A stretch of 12,907 nt of DNA from Desulfobacterales bacterium (lineage in GTDB: Bacteria; Desulfobacterota; Desulfobacteria; Desulfobacterales; Desulfosalsimonadaceae). Location of the stretch: positions 1-12,907 of the forward strand of contig JAGTVF010000290.1 of assembly GCA_018224315.1 (NCBI GenBank), given 5' to 3'. A program made the position numbers and the translations under genes. The notes under the pieces are model-generated. The model saw only the letters and a program-made list of their open reading frames with translations, made no database searches and was not told where the DNA came from. Positions 1 through 5,951 of this stretch are shown here, one piece after another (position 1 is the first letter of the stretch; every line of letters begins with the position of its first letter).

Positions 1-865
1 CCTTTCCGGCTCCTACCAAGGTGTGCAATTCATCAATAAAAAGGATGATCTGTCCCTGGGCCTCGGTTATTTCCTTGAGAACCGCTTTCAAACGATCCTC
101 GAATTCTCCCCGGTATTTGGCCCCGGCAATCAGCGACCCCATGTCCAGGGCGATCAGCCGCCGGTCCTTTAATGTCTCGGACACGTCGCCTTCCACGATG
201 CGCTGGGCCAGGCCCTCCACAATGGCGGTTTTGCCCACGCCCGGCTCGCCGATCAACACCGGATTGTTTTTCGTGCGCCGGGAAAGGACCTGGGCAATGC
301 GCCGGATTTCCTCATCGCGGCCGATGACCGGGTCAAGTTTTCCCAGCCGCGCCTGCTCGGTGAGATCCCGGCTGTATTTTTCCAGGGCCTGGTATTTGTC
401 TTCGGGGTTCTGGTCGTTGATGGTCTGATTGCCCCGGATTTCCATGAGCACGTTTAAGATATCGTCGCGTTTTAGCCCGTGGCGGTCAAAAATCCGGGCC
501 ACATCCCCTTTTTTGCTCTCGATCAGGGCCAGGAAAATGTGTTCCACGCTCACGTACTGATCTTTCATGTTGGATGCCGTGGAAAAGGCCGATTCCAGGA
601 TTTTTTTGCTCTCCCCGGAAATATAGACCTCTGCTGTGCCTTCGACCCGGGGCAGTTTTTCCATTGCCTCCTGCACGCTCTTGTGCACTTCAGAGGGACT
701 GGCTCCGATCTTTCTGAGCACAGATGGCACAATTCCCTGGGAATCGCCGAGCATCCCGGCCAGCAGGTGCACCGGTTCAATCTGTTGGTGACGCTTCTCC
801 GATGCCAGGGACTGGGCCTGCTGGATGAGTTCCTGGGATTTTATGGTGAATTTGTCAAACCTCAT
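1..865 (-). CDS. clpB: ClpB disaggregase, N-terminal part (runs off left edge)
   Basis: ATP-dependent Hsp100 chaperone that works with DnaK/DnaJ/GrpE to pull proteins out of aggregates in the cytoplasm. The first 288 residues of about 860 are visible. The start reads [18 protein letters not shown], a typical ClpB N-domain opening. The N-domain covers roughly residues 1-145. It is followed by the start of nucleotide-binding domain 1 with Walker A ([10 protein letters not shown]), the pore-loop tyrosine in [12 protein letters not shown], and Walker B ([15 protein letters not shown]) at the window edge. The second AAA+ domain and the middle coiled coil lie outside. The ATG at 863-865 is preceded by a strong AAGGAGG ribosome binding site at 874-880, which fixes the start. 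ClpB genes are usually heat-inducible, but I could not find a convincing sigma-32 or CIRCE site here. The gene is divergent from the 1146-1523 gene. Confidence 0.97.
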   Translation of the reverse strand, partial: MRFDKFTIKSQELIQQAQSLASEKRHQQIEPVHLLAGMLGDSQGIVPSVLRKIGASPSEVHKSVQEAMEKLPRVEGTAEVYISGESKKILESAFSTASNMKDQYVSVEHIFLALIESKKGDVARIFDRHGLKRDDILNVLMEIRGNQTINDQNPEDKYQALEKYSRDLTEQARLGKLDPVIGRDEEIRRIAQVLSRRTKNNPVLIGEPGVGKTAIVEGLAQRIVEGDVSETLKDRRLIALDMGSLIAGAKYRGEFEDRLKAVLKEITEAQGQIILFIDELHTLVGAGK

Positions 866-1145
866 GATAAAGGCCTCCTTTTTATCACTTTATTGCAGAT
901 ATGCGCATGACGCAGATCATATACAATTTTTTAAAGTATTTTGTTTCTATCCGGAATTATTCAAGAATAAGATAAACACAGATAAGATGATGTCAATGGC
1001 GGCACTGGTGTCAGCCGGCGGGGTTTTTCATTGACCCGGACCAGGGGAGTTATTATCTTAAAACAAGAGAAACAAACATGCCGGGATATATCGGAACACG
1101 GGCTTTGGGCCCGGACCGGATCAAATCCCAGACAAGGGAGAGGCC
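866..1145. other. Divergent intergenic region, clpB / 125-aa gene
   Basis: These 280 bases hold no supported gene. The left half is AT-rich. It carries the clpB ribosome binding site and, on the minus strand, a CTTGAA (960-965) that resembles a heat-shock -35 box but has no CCCCAT-type -10 at the right distance. The palindrome ATGCGCAT lies at 901-908 with GCAGAT repeated on both sides. The right half carries the candidate plus-strand promoter at 1031-1059. A weak hairpin (CGGGC/GCCCG) lies near 1099-1113. No small RNA could be supported. Confidence 0.5.
1031..1059 (+). promoter_or_regulatory. Candidate sigma-70-type promoter for the 125-aa gene
   Basis: TTGACC (1031-1036) and TATCTT (1054-1059) are separated by 17 bases. 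The -35 matches 5 of 6 consensus positions and the -10 matches 4 of 6. The predicted start near 1066 would leave a leader of about 80 bases before the ATG at 1146. Seen by eye only. Confidence 0.45.
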
Positions 1146-1523
1146 ATGAGCAGGCAAGCATCCTTTACCAAGCATGAACGCAAAGTCCTTCCTGATTTCC
1201 GCAAAAGAATCAACAATGCCGAGTCCACAGAAGATGTGAAGAAATTTTTCATTTACACAGTCGGATCCCTGTTTTCGGATATTTTTGCGGAAAACGTGGC
1301 TGTGGAGCAGGGCGATATCCGCCTTATGCCGGACATGAATCCGCCGTTTCAGCTCAGCGACCGGCTGATGGGCATGCCGCAGTTTGCCCGGATGTGGCAG
1401 GATTCGGATCTGGTCCATGTGCTGGGCCGGCTGGCAGAAGCGGCGGCCAACCGCTACCGCCGCTTAGACAAGCATCCGGAAAAAACCGATTCCAAGATCC
1501 AGCGCAGATACGAAAATCGTTGA
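1146..1523 (+). CDS. Uncharacterised 125-aa protein
   Basis: I do not recognise this family. The ATG follows GGGAGAG, an adequate ribosome binding site. The protein is soluble, with no signal peptide or membrane segment. The N-terminal 20 residues are basic (KHERKVLPDFRKRI). A mixed helical middle follows (STEDVKKFFIYTVGSLFSDIF), and then a stretch rich in Met, Pro and Arg (PDMNPPFQLSDRLMGMP). The C-terminus is strongly basic (RYRRLDKHPEKTDSKIQRRY). No Cys, metal motif or nucleotide-binding motif is seen. Codon use and GC resemble the neighbours, and the reading frame is the only sensible one here. It is divergent from clpB and convergent with the PK_C-like gene, with 6 bases between stops, so it is probably a single-gene transcript. 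A role linked to stress is possible only by position. Confidence 0.8.
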   Translation: MSRQASFTKHERKVLPDFRKRINNAESTEDVKKFFIYTVGSLFSDIFAENVAVEQGDIRLMPDMNPPFQLSDRLMGMPQFARMWQDSDLVHVLGRLAEAAANRYRRLDKHPEKTDSKIQRRYENR

Positions 1524-1529
1524 CCGGGC

Positions 1530-2099
1530 TTAAAAATCCCGGGGCTTGCAGATGAGTTCCCGGATTTTGAGGTCAAAAAAACCCGTCTGGTGGGCGGGTT
1601 TGATGACCAGGGCCGTGTCCGCGCCCCGGGAGGTGCCGCCCACGGCAATGATATCGCTGCCCGACAGGGCGCCGCCGTCTGCGGCCATCACTGCGATTTC
1701 AACACACACCTTGGTGCCCTGGCCGAAAAGCTTCAGGGTGTCGGCCATGAGCAGGGCGGGATAGACGCCGCCGTGTTTTTTGGCCACGGACCGCTCCACC
1801 CCGGAAAGGGCATGGGTGGCCTCGATGACCCGCACCCCTTCTTCTTCAAGGTTCTTTCGAACCTCATCTTTCATGCTCTTTTCAAAGGGCTGGCGGAAGC
1901 CGCAGTGATAGGTGACCGCCGTGATTTGAAATCCGGTGCACATCTCCAGGGCTTTGCAAGCGGTATCCCCGGTACTGGATGCCACCACCAGTTCAAAAAT
2001 TCCCAGGTCCCGGCCCCGCTGGCAGGCCAGTTCCAGGGTTTGCGCGGTATTTTGCTGTCCAGGGGAATCAAACCAGACACCCATTTTATCCGTGCTCAT
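1530..2099 (-). CDS. Stand-alone pyruvate-kinase C-terminal (PK_C-like) domain protein
   Basis: The 189-aa protein resembles the alpha/beta C-terminal domain of pyruvate kinase (PK_C fold) occurring on its own, without the catalytic TIM barrel. Features seen are the opening helix (AQTLELACQRGRDLG), then VVASSTGDTACKAL (residues 38-51), where SSTG-T resembles a phosphate-binding loop. The pattern AVTYHCGFRQPFE follows (61-73). The second half has two further sheet segments ending in IIAVGGTSRGADTALVIKP (150-168). In pyruvate kinase this domain binds effectors such as sugar phosphates. In this free-standing family the ligand and function are unknown, so I assign none. The ATG has AGGA about 10 bases upstream. 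It is divergent from the amidohydrolase gene with a shared promoter region. Confidence 0.85.
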   Translation of the reverse strand: MSTDKMGVWFDSPGQQNTAQTLELACQRGRDLGIFELVVASSTGDTACKALEMCTGFQITAVTYHCGFRQPFEKSMKDEVRKNLEEEGVRVIEATHALSGVERSVAKKHGGVYPALLMADTLKLFGQGTKVCVEIAVMAADGGALSGSDIIAVGGTSRGADTALVIKPAHQTGFFDLKIRELICKPRDF

Positions 2100-2147
2100 C
2101 TCTTGTTATCCTGTTTTTAGGTGGTTTCAAAGCAGATCATATTATCA

Positions 2148-2176
2148 TTGCCGGCCGGTTTAGTATATTGTATCAT
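2148..2176 (+). promoter_or_regulatory. Candidate promoter for the amidohydrolase-HD operon
   Basis: TTGCCG (2148-2153) and TATCAT (2171-2176) lie 17 bases apart. The -10 matches 5 of 6 consensus bases and the -35 matches 4 of 6. The expected start near 2183 gives a leader of about 45 bases to the ATG at 2229. It overlaps the minus-strand promoter at 2162-2191. Confidence 0.5.
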
Positions 2177-2201
2177 GGAATCCACAGTCAAGACCGGCCG
2201 G
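2151..2201. repeat. Perfect 9-bp inverted repeat around the divergent promoters
   Basis: CCGGCCGGT (2151-2159) and ACCGGCCGG (2193-2201) form exact inverted arms separated by 33 bases. The left arm overlaps the plus-strand -35 box. The right arm abuts the minus-strand -35 box. Both -10 boxes sit in the AT-rich centre. Each arm also contains the self-palindrome CCGGCCGG. This fits an operator for a dimeric or looping regulator, though a GC-rich genome makes such words less rare. Confidence 0.55.
2162..2191 (-). promoter_or_regulatory. Candidate promoter for the PK_C-like gene
   Basis: Read on the minus strand, TTGACT (2186-2191) and TATACT (2162-2167) are 18 bases apart, and each matches 5 of 6 consensus positions. 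Transcription would start near 2155, about 55 bases before the ATG at 2099. This is the better of the two back-to-back promoters here. Confidence 0.55.
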
Positions 2202-2228
2202 ATGATTTACTGTTGCAAGGGGACCGAA

Positions 2229-3071
2229 ATGATCATTGATGTGCATACCCACCTGTTTCCCGGGGTGATCCGCAACAACCGGGACAATTTTTTTCTCGAT
2301 GAGCCGGCTTTTGCCCTGCTGTACCGCAGCCCCAAGGCCCGGATGATCGGTGCCGAAGACATGATTCGCTCCATGGATGAGCACGGGGTAGATATTTCCG
2401 TGGTTTTCGGCTTTCCATGGTTTAATCCCGAAACCTGCCGGCACCACAATGAGTATATTATCGAGTCGACCCGGCGGTGGCCGGACCGGCTGAAGGGATT
2501 CTGCTGTATCAATCCCTATGCCGAAGGTGCGGAAAAGGAAGTGGAGCGCTGCCTTGCAGCCGGTCTGTCCGGGGTCGGGGAACTGGCCTTTTACCAGGCC
2601 GGGGGTATCACAGATGATGCCATCGCCCGGCTGGCGCCGATTATGGCCCGGTGCCGGCAAAACAAACTGCCTGTGCTGATTCATACCAACGAGCCCGTGG
2701 GCCATCAGTATCCGGGAAAAAGTGATAACACCCTGGCCCAGATTTATGCCCTGGTCAAGGCCTACCCGGACAACATCATCATCCTGGGGCACTGGGGCGG
2801 GGGGATATTTTTCTATAACCTGCTGAAAAAAGAGGTCAGCGACGTGCTGGCCAATGTTTATTTTGACACCGCAGCATCGCCGTTTCTCTATGACGCCCGG
2901 ATTTACGGGCAGGCCGCAGAACTGGCGGGCGCAGACAGGGTCTTGTTTGGCACTGATTATCCCCTGATCCCGCCGGATCGTTATTTCCGGGAAATGGCGG
3001 CAGCCGGCATCAGTGACCGGCTCAGGGGCCAAATACTGGGCGAAAACGCCGCCCGGATTTTATCTGTTTGA
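2229..3071 (+). CDS. Amidohydrolase-2 family metal-dependent hydrolase or decarboxylase
   Basis: Predicted cytoplasmic TIM-barrel enzyme of the amidohydrolase-related family (ACMSD / 2-pyrone-dicarboxylate hydrolase type), 280 aa. The metal-site residues are in order: HTH near the N-terminus (IIDVHTHLFP, H6 and H8), a Glu in GVGELAF (E118), His in VLIHTNEP (H152), His in ILGHWGGG (H188) and Asp in LFGTDYPL (D243). The substrate cannot be told. Members hydrolyse cyclic amides or lactones, or decarboxylate aromatic acids. I chose the ATG at 2229 because it places the HxH motif at the usual position and is preceded by AAGGGGA at 2217-2223. The reading frame is open further upstream to 2121, but that extension would start ahead of the predicted promoter. 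The stop codon overlaps the alternative start of the HD gene, suggesting co-translation. Confidence 0.9.
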   Translation: MIIDVHTHLFPGVIRNNRDNFFLDEPAFALLYRSPKARMIGAEDMIRSMDEHGVDISVVFGFPWFNPETCRHHNEYIIESTRRWPDRLKGFCCINPYAEGAEKEVERCLAAGLSGVGELAFYQAGGITDDAIARLAPIMARCRQNKLPVLIHTNEPVGHQYPGKSDNTLAQIYALVKAYPDNIIILGHWGGGIFFYNLLKKEVSDVLANVYFDTAASPFLYDARIYGQAAELAGADRVLFGTDYPLIPPDRYFREMAAAGISDRLRGQILGENAARILSV

Positions 3072-3073
3072 AG

Positions 3074-3829
3074 ATGAAGCCAGTTTACCGACAGCTCCAG
3101 CAGCAGGCCGTTGGCATTGCCGCCCGTTATCCGGCGCCGGATTTTTATTCGGATTTTTCCGGGCAGATGTGCTGCTCCCGGGGTTTTTTCGGGCAGGATC
3201 CCGTGGTGGCGGACTTGTGGGCTTTTGTTGCCGAAAACATAGAAAACGATTTCGGCCACGGGCTGATCCATGTGCGGGATGTGGCCCTGGATGCCGGGGC
3301 CCTGGTGCTCATCGAGGCGCCGCAGATCTGCAGGGACCCGGAAATCCGTGATCACCGCCTGCGACTGGCCCAGGCCGCAGGACTTTTGCATGATATCTGC
3401 CGCAAGGAGAAAAACCATGCGGCCGCAGGAGCCGTCTGCGCCAGGCGGGTGCTGGCCGATTACCCGTTTTCCGGCCCTGATATTGATGCCATCTGCCTGG
3501 CCATTGCCAACCACGAGGCATTTGGTGAAAATCAAAGGGGCAGCAGTCCCGGGGACCAGCTGTTGTCAGACTGTTTATACGATGCAGACAAGTTCCGGTG
3601 GGGACCGGAGAATTTCACCCGGACGGTATGGAAAATGCTGGCTTACCGGGATGTGCCCGTGCATCGGTTTTTGACCCATTATCCCCAGGGCATGGCGTTT
3701 TTGAAAAAAATCCGCAATACCTTCCGAACGGCCGCGGGGCGGCAATACGGCCCGCAGTTTATCGATCTGGGACTTGCCATCGGCGATGAACTCTACGAGG
3801 TCCTCTGCGCCTGGTCTAAAGAGAAATAA
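3074..3829 (+). CDS. HD-domain phosphohydrolase-like protein
   Basis: 251-aa predicted metal-dependent phosphohydrolase of the HD superfamily. The metal ligands are visible in the expected order: His66 in GLIHVRDV, the HD doublet His106-Asp107 in AGLLHDICRKEKNH, and Asp172 in LYDADKFRWG. Accessory His115 and His147 (IANHEA) are also present. The domain spans roughly residues 55-185, and a helical C-terminal tail of unknown role follows. No membrane segment or second catalytic domain is seen. HD proteins of this shape often act on nucleotides, but the substrate is not evident here. The ATG at 3074 lies 2 bases after the upstream stop. A TTG at 3068 overlaps that stop and would add only two residues. 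No clear ribosome binding site is present, which fits translational coupling to the amidohydrolase. It is convergent with minE, 36 bases between stops, with no strong terminator. Confidence 0.88.
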   Translation: MKPVYRQLQQQAVGIAARYPAPDFYSDFSGQMCCSRGFFGQDPVVADLWAFVAENIENDFGHGLIHVRDVALDAGALVLIEAPQICRDPEIRDHRLRLAQAAGLLHDICRKEKNHAAAGAVCARRVLADYPFSGPDIDAICLAIANHEAFGENQRGSSPGDQLLSDCLYDADKFRWGPENFTRTVWKMLAYRDVPVHRFLTHYPQGMAFLKKIRNTFRTAAGRQYGPQFIDLGLAIGDELYEVLCAWSKEK

Positions 3830-3865
3830 TTCCCGTTTGCGGAAAAATCCCTGCAGCCGCCCCAG

Positions 3866-4162
3866 TCATGCGCCGGCACGGGCTTCCTGGTTTTTTTTCT
3901 GGTGCTTGGCCGCTACAATGGGGGTGTTTAAGATCAGCGCAGACGATCCCTCGCAGCGCTGAATATCGAGGCTCAGCGACTCCCGGTCGATTTCAAAATA
4001 GCGCGATATGACTTCCACCAGGTCTTTTTGCAGGTCTTCGAGCATGTCGTCCTTGACTTCGAGCTTATCGTAGACCAGGGCAAACTGGAGACGCTTTTTG
4101 GCCACGCTTCTGCTGTTGTCCGGCTTGTTTAACAGCTTTCTGATCAGGGCGTTAAAGGACAT
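3866..4162 (-). CDS. minE: MinE, cell-division topological specificity factor
   Basis: 98 aa, close to the family length (about 88-100). MinE binds membrane-bound MinD, stimulates its ATPase and drives the oscillation that keeps MinCD away from midcell. The N-terminal amphipathic segment MSFNALIRKLLNK is the membrane-sensing region. The MinD-contact helix is seen in AKKRLQFALVYDKLE. The rest is the dimerisation domain (LEDLQKDLVEVISRYFEID ... SLSLDIQRCEGSSALILNTP). The last dozen residues are a loose basic tail. The ATG is preceded by AGGAAT and starts 5 bases after the minD stop, so it is co-transcribed with minC and minD. Confidence 0.96.
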   Translation of the reverse strand: MSFNALIRKLLNKPDNSRSVAKKRLQFALVYDKLEVKDDMLEDLQKDLVEVISRYFEIDRESLSLDIQRCEGSSALILNTPIVAAKHQKKNQEARAGA

Positions 4163-4167
4163 GAGTA

Positions 4168-4974
4168 TTATTCCTGTTTTTTCCGGCCGAGTTTTTTACC
4201 GATTTTTCTCCAGAAGGAGTCATGGCCCATGGGATCTTCCACCGGAAGGTCCGGATGACCGTCAAGCCTCATGGCAATGCGGTTAAAGGCTTTTCCCGCC
4301 TTGGAATCCTTCTGCTGCACAATTGGATTGCCGGTATTGGAAGACACCACCACCGCATCATCCATTTCCACCAATCCCACCAGGTCAATGGAAAGCACGT
4401 CCACAACGTCTACATGGCTGAGCATGTCGCCTTTTTCAACGAGTTTTGGCACGATCCGGTTGACAATAAGCTTGGGCGTGATGGAGTGGGCATAGAGCAG
4501 TCCGATGACCCGGTCTGCGTCGCGCACCGATGATACCTCCGGGGTGCAGACCACCAGGGCCTCGTCTGCGGCTTCAATGGCGTTTTTAAAGCCCTGTTCA
4601 ATGCCGGCCGGGCAGTCCAGCAGGGCAAAGTCGTATTCCCTGCGCAGCTTCTTGCACAGCCAGACCATGTTTTCCGGCTTGATGATGCTTTTGTCATCGC
4701 TCTGGGACGCGGGTATCAAAAACAGGTTGTCGATTCTGCGGTCCTTGATGGCCGCTTGTTTGAGCTTGCACTTTTTCTGGACCACGTCCACCACATTAAA
4801 TACGATACGGTTTTCCAGGCCCATGACCACATCCAGGTTGCGCAGGCCAATGTCCATATCAACCACGGCCACGCGCTTGCCCTGAAGGGCCAGGGCCGCG
4901 CCGATGGAAGCGGTCACGGTTGTTTTGCCAACGCCGCCTTTTCCGGACGTGACCACAATGACTTTTCCGTCCAC
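4168..4974 (-). CDS. minD: MinD, septum-site-determining ATPase
   Basis: 268-aa ParA/MinD-type ATPase that dimerises on the membrane with ATP, recruits MinC and is released by MinE. The deviant Walker A is SGKGGVGKTT, with signature Lys12 and catalytic-loop Lys17. Switch I is in VVDMDIGLRNLDVVMGLE and the Walker B-like strand in FALLDCPAGIEQG. The C-terminus (DSFWRKIGKKLGRKK) is the amphipathic membrane-targeting helix. The start codon is GTG (4972-4974), preceded by TGAGGTG with 4 bases of spacing. No ATG alternative gives the standard GKVIVVTSGKGG opening. It is the second gene of the minCDE operon, 53 bases after minC. Confidence 0.97.
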   Translation of the reverse strand: MDGKVIVVTSGKGGVGKTTVTASIGAALALQGKRVAVVDMDIGLRNLDVVMGLENRIVFNVVDVVQKKCKLKQAAIKDRRIDNLFLIPASQSDDKSIIKPENMVWLCKKLRREYDFALLDCPAGIEQGFKNAIEAADEALVVCTPEVSSVRDADRVIGLLYAHSITPKLIVNRIVPKLVEKGDMLSHVDVVDVLSIDLVGLVEMDDAVVVSSNTGNPIVQQKDSKAGKAFNRIAMRLDGHPDLPVEDPMGHDSFWRKIGKKLGRKKQE

Positions 4975-5027
4975 GTTTCACCTCATTGCAAGGGGTTTGT
5001 TCCGGGTTGCTGCTGTCAAAACCCGTT

Positions 5028-5726
5028 TTATCGGATTTCCGGCCATGCCAGGCGTTTGAAGATATTGTCCTTTAAATAGTCGGCCATCACGATCTGGTTG
5101 TCTTTCAGGGATGCAAATTCCGGTTTTTTCCCGGAAGATGATGATGTGCCGGCGGCCACATAGCCGGCGATCTGAATCTGGGTGGGCCGCAGGTCCAGGC
5201 CCAGCACAATGGCGTTTTCATTGTCTGGCTGACCGGCAGCGGCCGTTCCCAGCAGGCTGCCGAGAATAATGATATCGCCGCCGGCAATGGCTTCGGCGCC
5301 CGGGTTGAGATCCCCGAGGATGACCAGGTGCCTGCGGGCCTCTACCTTCTGCCCGGAGCGGACCCGGCCGGCGATCACCAGGGTGTCATCCGAGTGATGC
5401 AGCCAGGGATTTTGCGCGTTGCGCCCGGTCTCCGAACCTTCTTGTCCGGCAGGGGCCGGCGTTATTTTGGCCTTGGGCGGCCCGGAAACCCGGCCCACCT
5501 GGAAGTGCTGCTGCAGAAAAGCCCCCAAGTCGTCAATAAGGGAGTCGTCTGCCTGGCTTTCGCCCGGGTCCAGAATCACCCGGGCATTGACCGCCAGGTG
5601 CTGGAGCCGTTCAAAGGGTTTGCACAGTTCCTGCTTCAGGGTTTCGGCCGGCAGGGATGCATCCATGGTAATCCACAGGCTGTCGCCCACGCCTTTGAGC
5701 TTCACGGGCGGTTGCTGAATTGTCAT
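5028..5726 (-). CDS. minC: MinC, FtsZ-assembly inhibitor
   Basis: 232 aa, matching the usual length (about 230). MinC is carried by MinD and blocks FtsZ polymerisation near the poles. The N-terminal FtsZ-binding domain covers about residues 1-85. A Pro/Ala/Gly-rich linker follows, then the beta-helical C-terminal dimerisation and MinD-binding domain. That domain has the hallmark words VRSGQKVEARRHLVILGD, LNPGAEAIAGGDIIILGSL and RPTQIQIAG. The reading frame stays open upstream to an ATG at 5870, but those 48 extra residues do not look like MinC and would begin upstream of the promoter (5817-5845). The start at 5724-5726, with an AGG 7 bases upstream, is therefore preferred. Confidence 0.95.
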   Translation of the reverse strand: MTIQQPPVKLKGVGDSLWITMDASLPAETLKQELCKPFERLQHLAVNARVILDPGESQADDSLIDDLGAFLQQHFQVGRVSGPPKAKITPAPAGQEGSETGRNAQNPWLHHSDDTLVIAGRVRSGQKVEARRHLVILGDLNPGAEAIAGGDIIILGSLLGTAAAGQPDNENAIVLGLDLRPTQIQIAGYVAAGTSSSSGKKPEFASLKDNQIVMADYLKDNIFKRLAWPEIR

Positions 5727-5816
5727 ATAATGGCCTGCCGACAGGTTGGGGTTGATATTTGCATGGGGTCCAGACCGCCTATCATGTATAGAAGCGTTTA
5801 AAATCGTAGCACATTT

Positions 5817-5845
5817 TGTATATATAAACCAAAATCCCTTGTCAA
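5817..5845 (-). promoter_or_regulatory. sigma-70-type promoter of the minCDE operon
   Basis: On the minus strand a perfect -35 TTGACA (5840-5845) and a -10 TATACA (5817-5822, 4 of 6) are separated by exactly 17 bases. Transcription would begin near 5810, giving a leader of about 85 bases before the minC ATG. This is the best promoter match in the window. Its -35 box overlaps one arm of the inverted repeat at 5843-5863. Confidence 0.7.
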
Positions 5846-5863
5846 GCCCAAAAGCCGGGCTTG
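5843..5863. repeat. 7-bp inverted repeat overlapping the min -35 box
   Basis: CAAGCCC (5843-5849) and GGGCTTG (5857-5863) are exact inverted arms with a 7-base loop. Three bases of the left arm lie within the min promoter -35 box. It could be an operator, or a second hairpin at the end of the acyl-CoA dehydrogenase transcript. Neither is proven. Confidence 0.45.
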
Positions 5864-5865
5864 CC

Positions 5866-5912
5866 GTCAAAAAAGCCGGCAGCCCCGATTCGGGCCTGCC
5901 GGCTTTTTTGAC
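5866..5912 (-). terminator. Long symmetric terminator hairpin after the acyl-CoA dehydrogenase gene
   Basis: GTCAAAAAAGCCGGCAG (5866-5882) pairs exactly with 5896-5912 over 17 bp. The interior (CCCGA T TCGGG) can extend the stem after one mismatch. The stem base is A6/T6, so in either direction the GC-rich stem is followed by a U-run, making it potentially bidirectional. It lies 40 bases beyond the acyl-CoA dehydrogenase stop and just upstream of the min promoter, insulating min from read-through. Confidence 0.85.
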
Positions 5913-5923
5913 AATGTAGGCTT

Positions 5924-5941
5924 GATGAGTCTAAACTCATC
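5924..5941. repeat. Small hairpin just after the acyl-CoA dehydrogenase stop
   Basis: GATGAGT (5924-5930) and ACTCATC (5935-5941) form a perfect 7-bp stem with a 4-base loop. It lies about 10 bases past the stop codon and ahead of the main terminator. It may protect the mRNA 3' end, but has no U-run of its own on the coding strand. Confidence 0.45.
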
Positions 5942-5951
5942 GATTTTCAGG

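Noticed and set aside
960..965. CTTGAA on the minus strand as a sigma-32 heat-shock -35 for clpB
   Set aside because: No CCCCAT-like -10 at 13-17 bases, and it is nearly 100 bases from the start codon.
2121..2228. 36-residue N-terminal extension of the amidohydrolase
   Set aside because: Begins upstream of the predicted promoter, and the family normally starts just before the HxH motif. The inner ATG has a good ribosome site.
2160..3032. 290-aa minus-strand open frame opposite the amidohydrolase
   Set aside because: Shadow of a GC-rich gene whose plus-strand product has all family motifs. The antisense product has no recognisable features.
3830..3865. TTCC/GGAA hairpin between the HD gene and minE as a terminator
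   Set aside because: Only 4 bp of stem with no proper U-run in either direction.
5727..5870. 48-residue N-terminal extension of minC
   Set aside because: It would start upstream of the TTGACA-17-TATACA promoter, and the extension does not resemble MinC.
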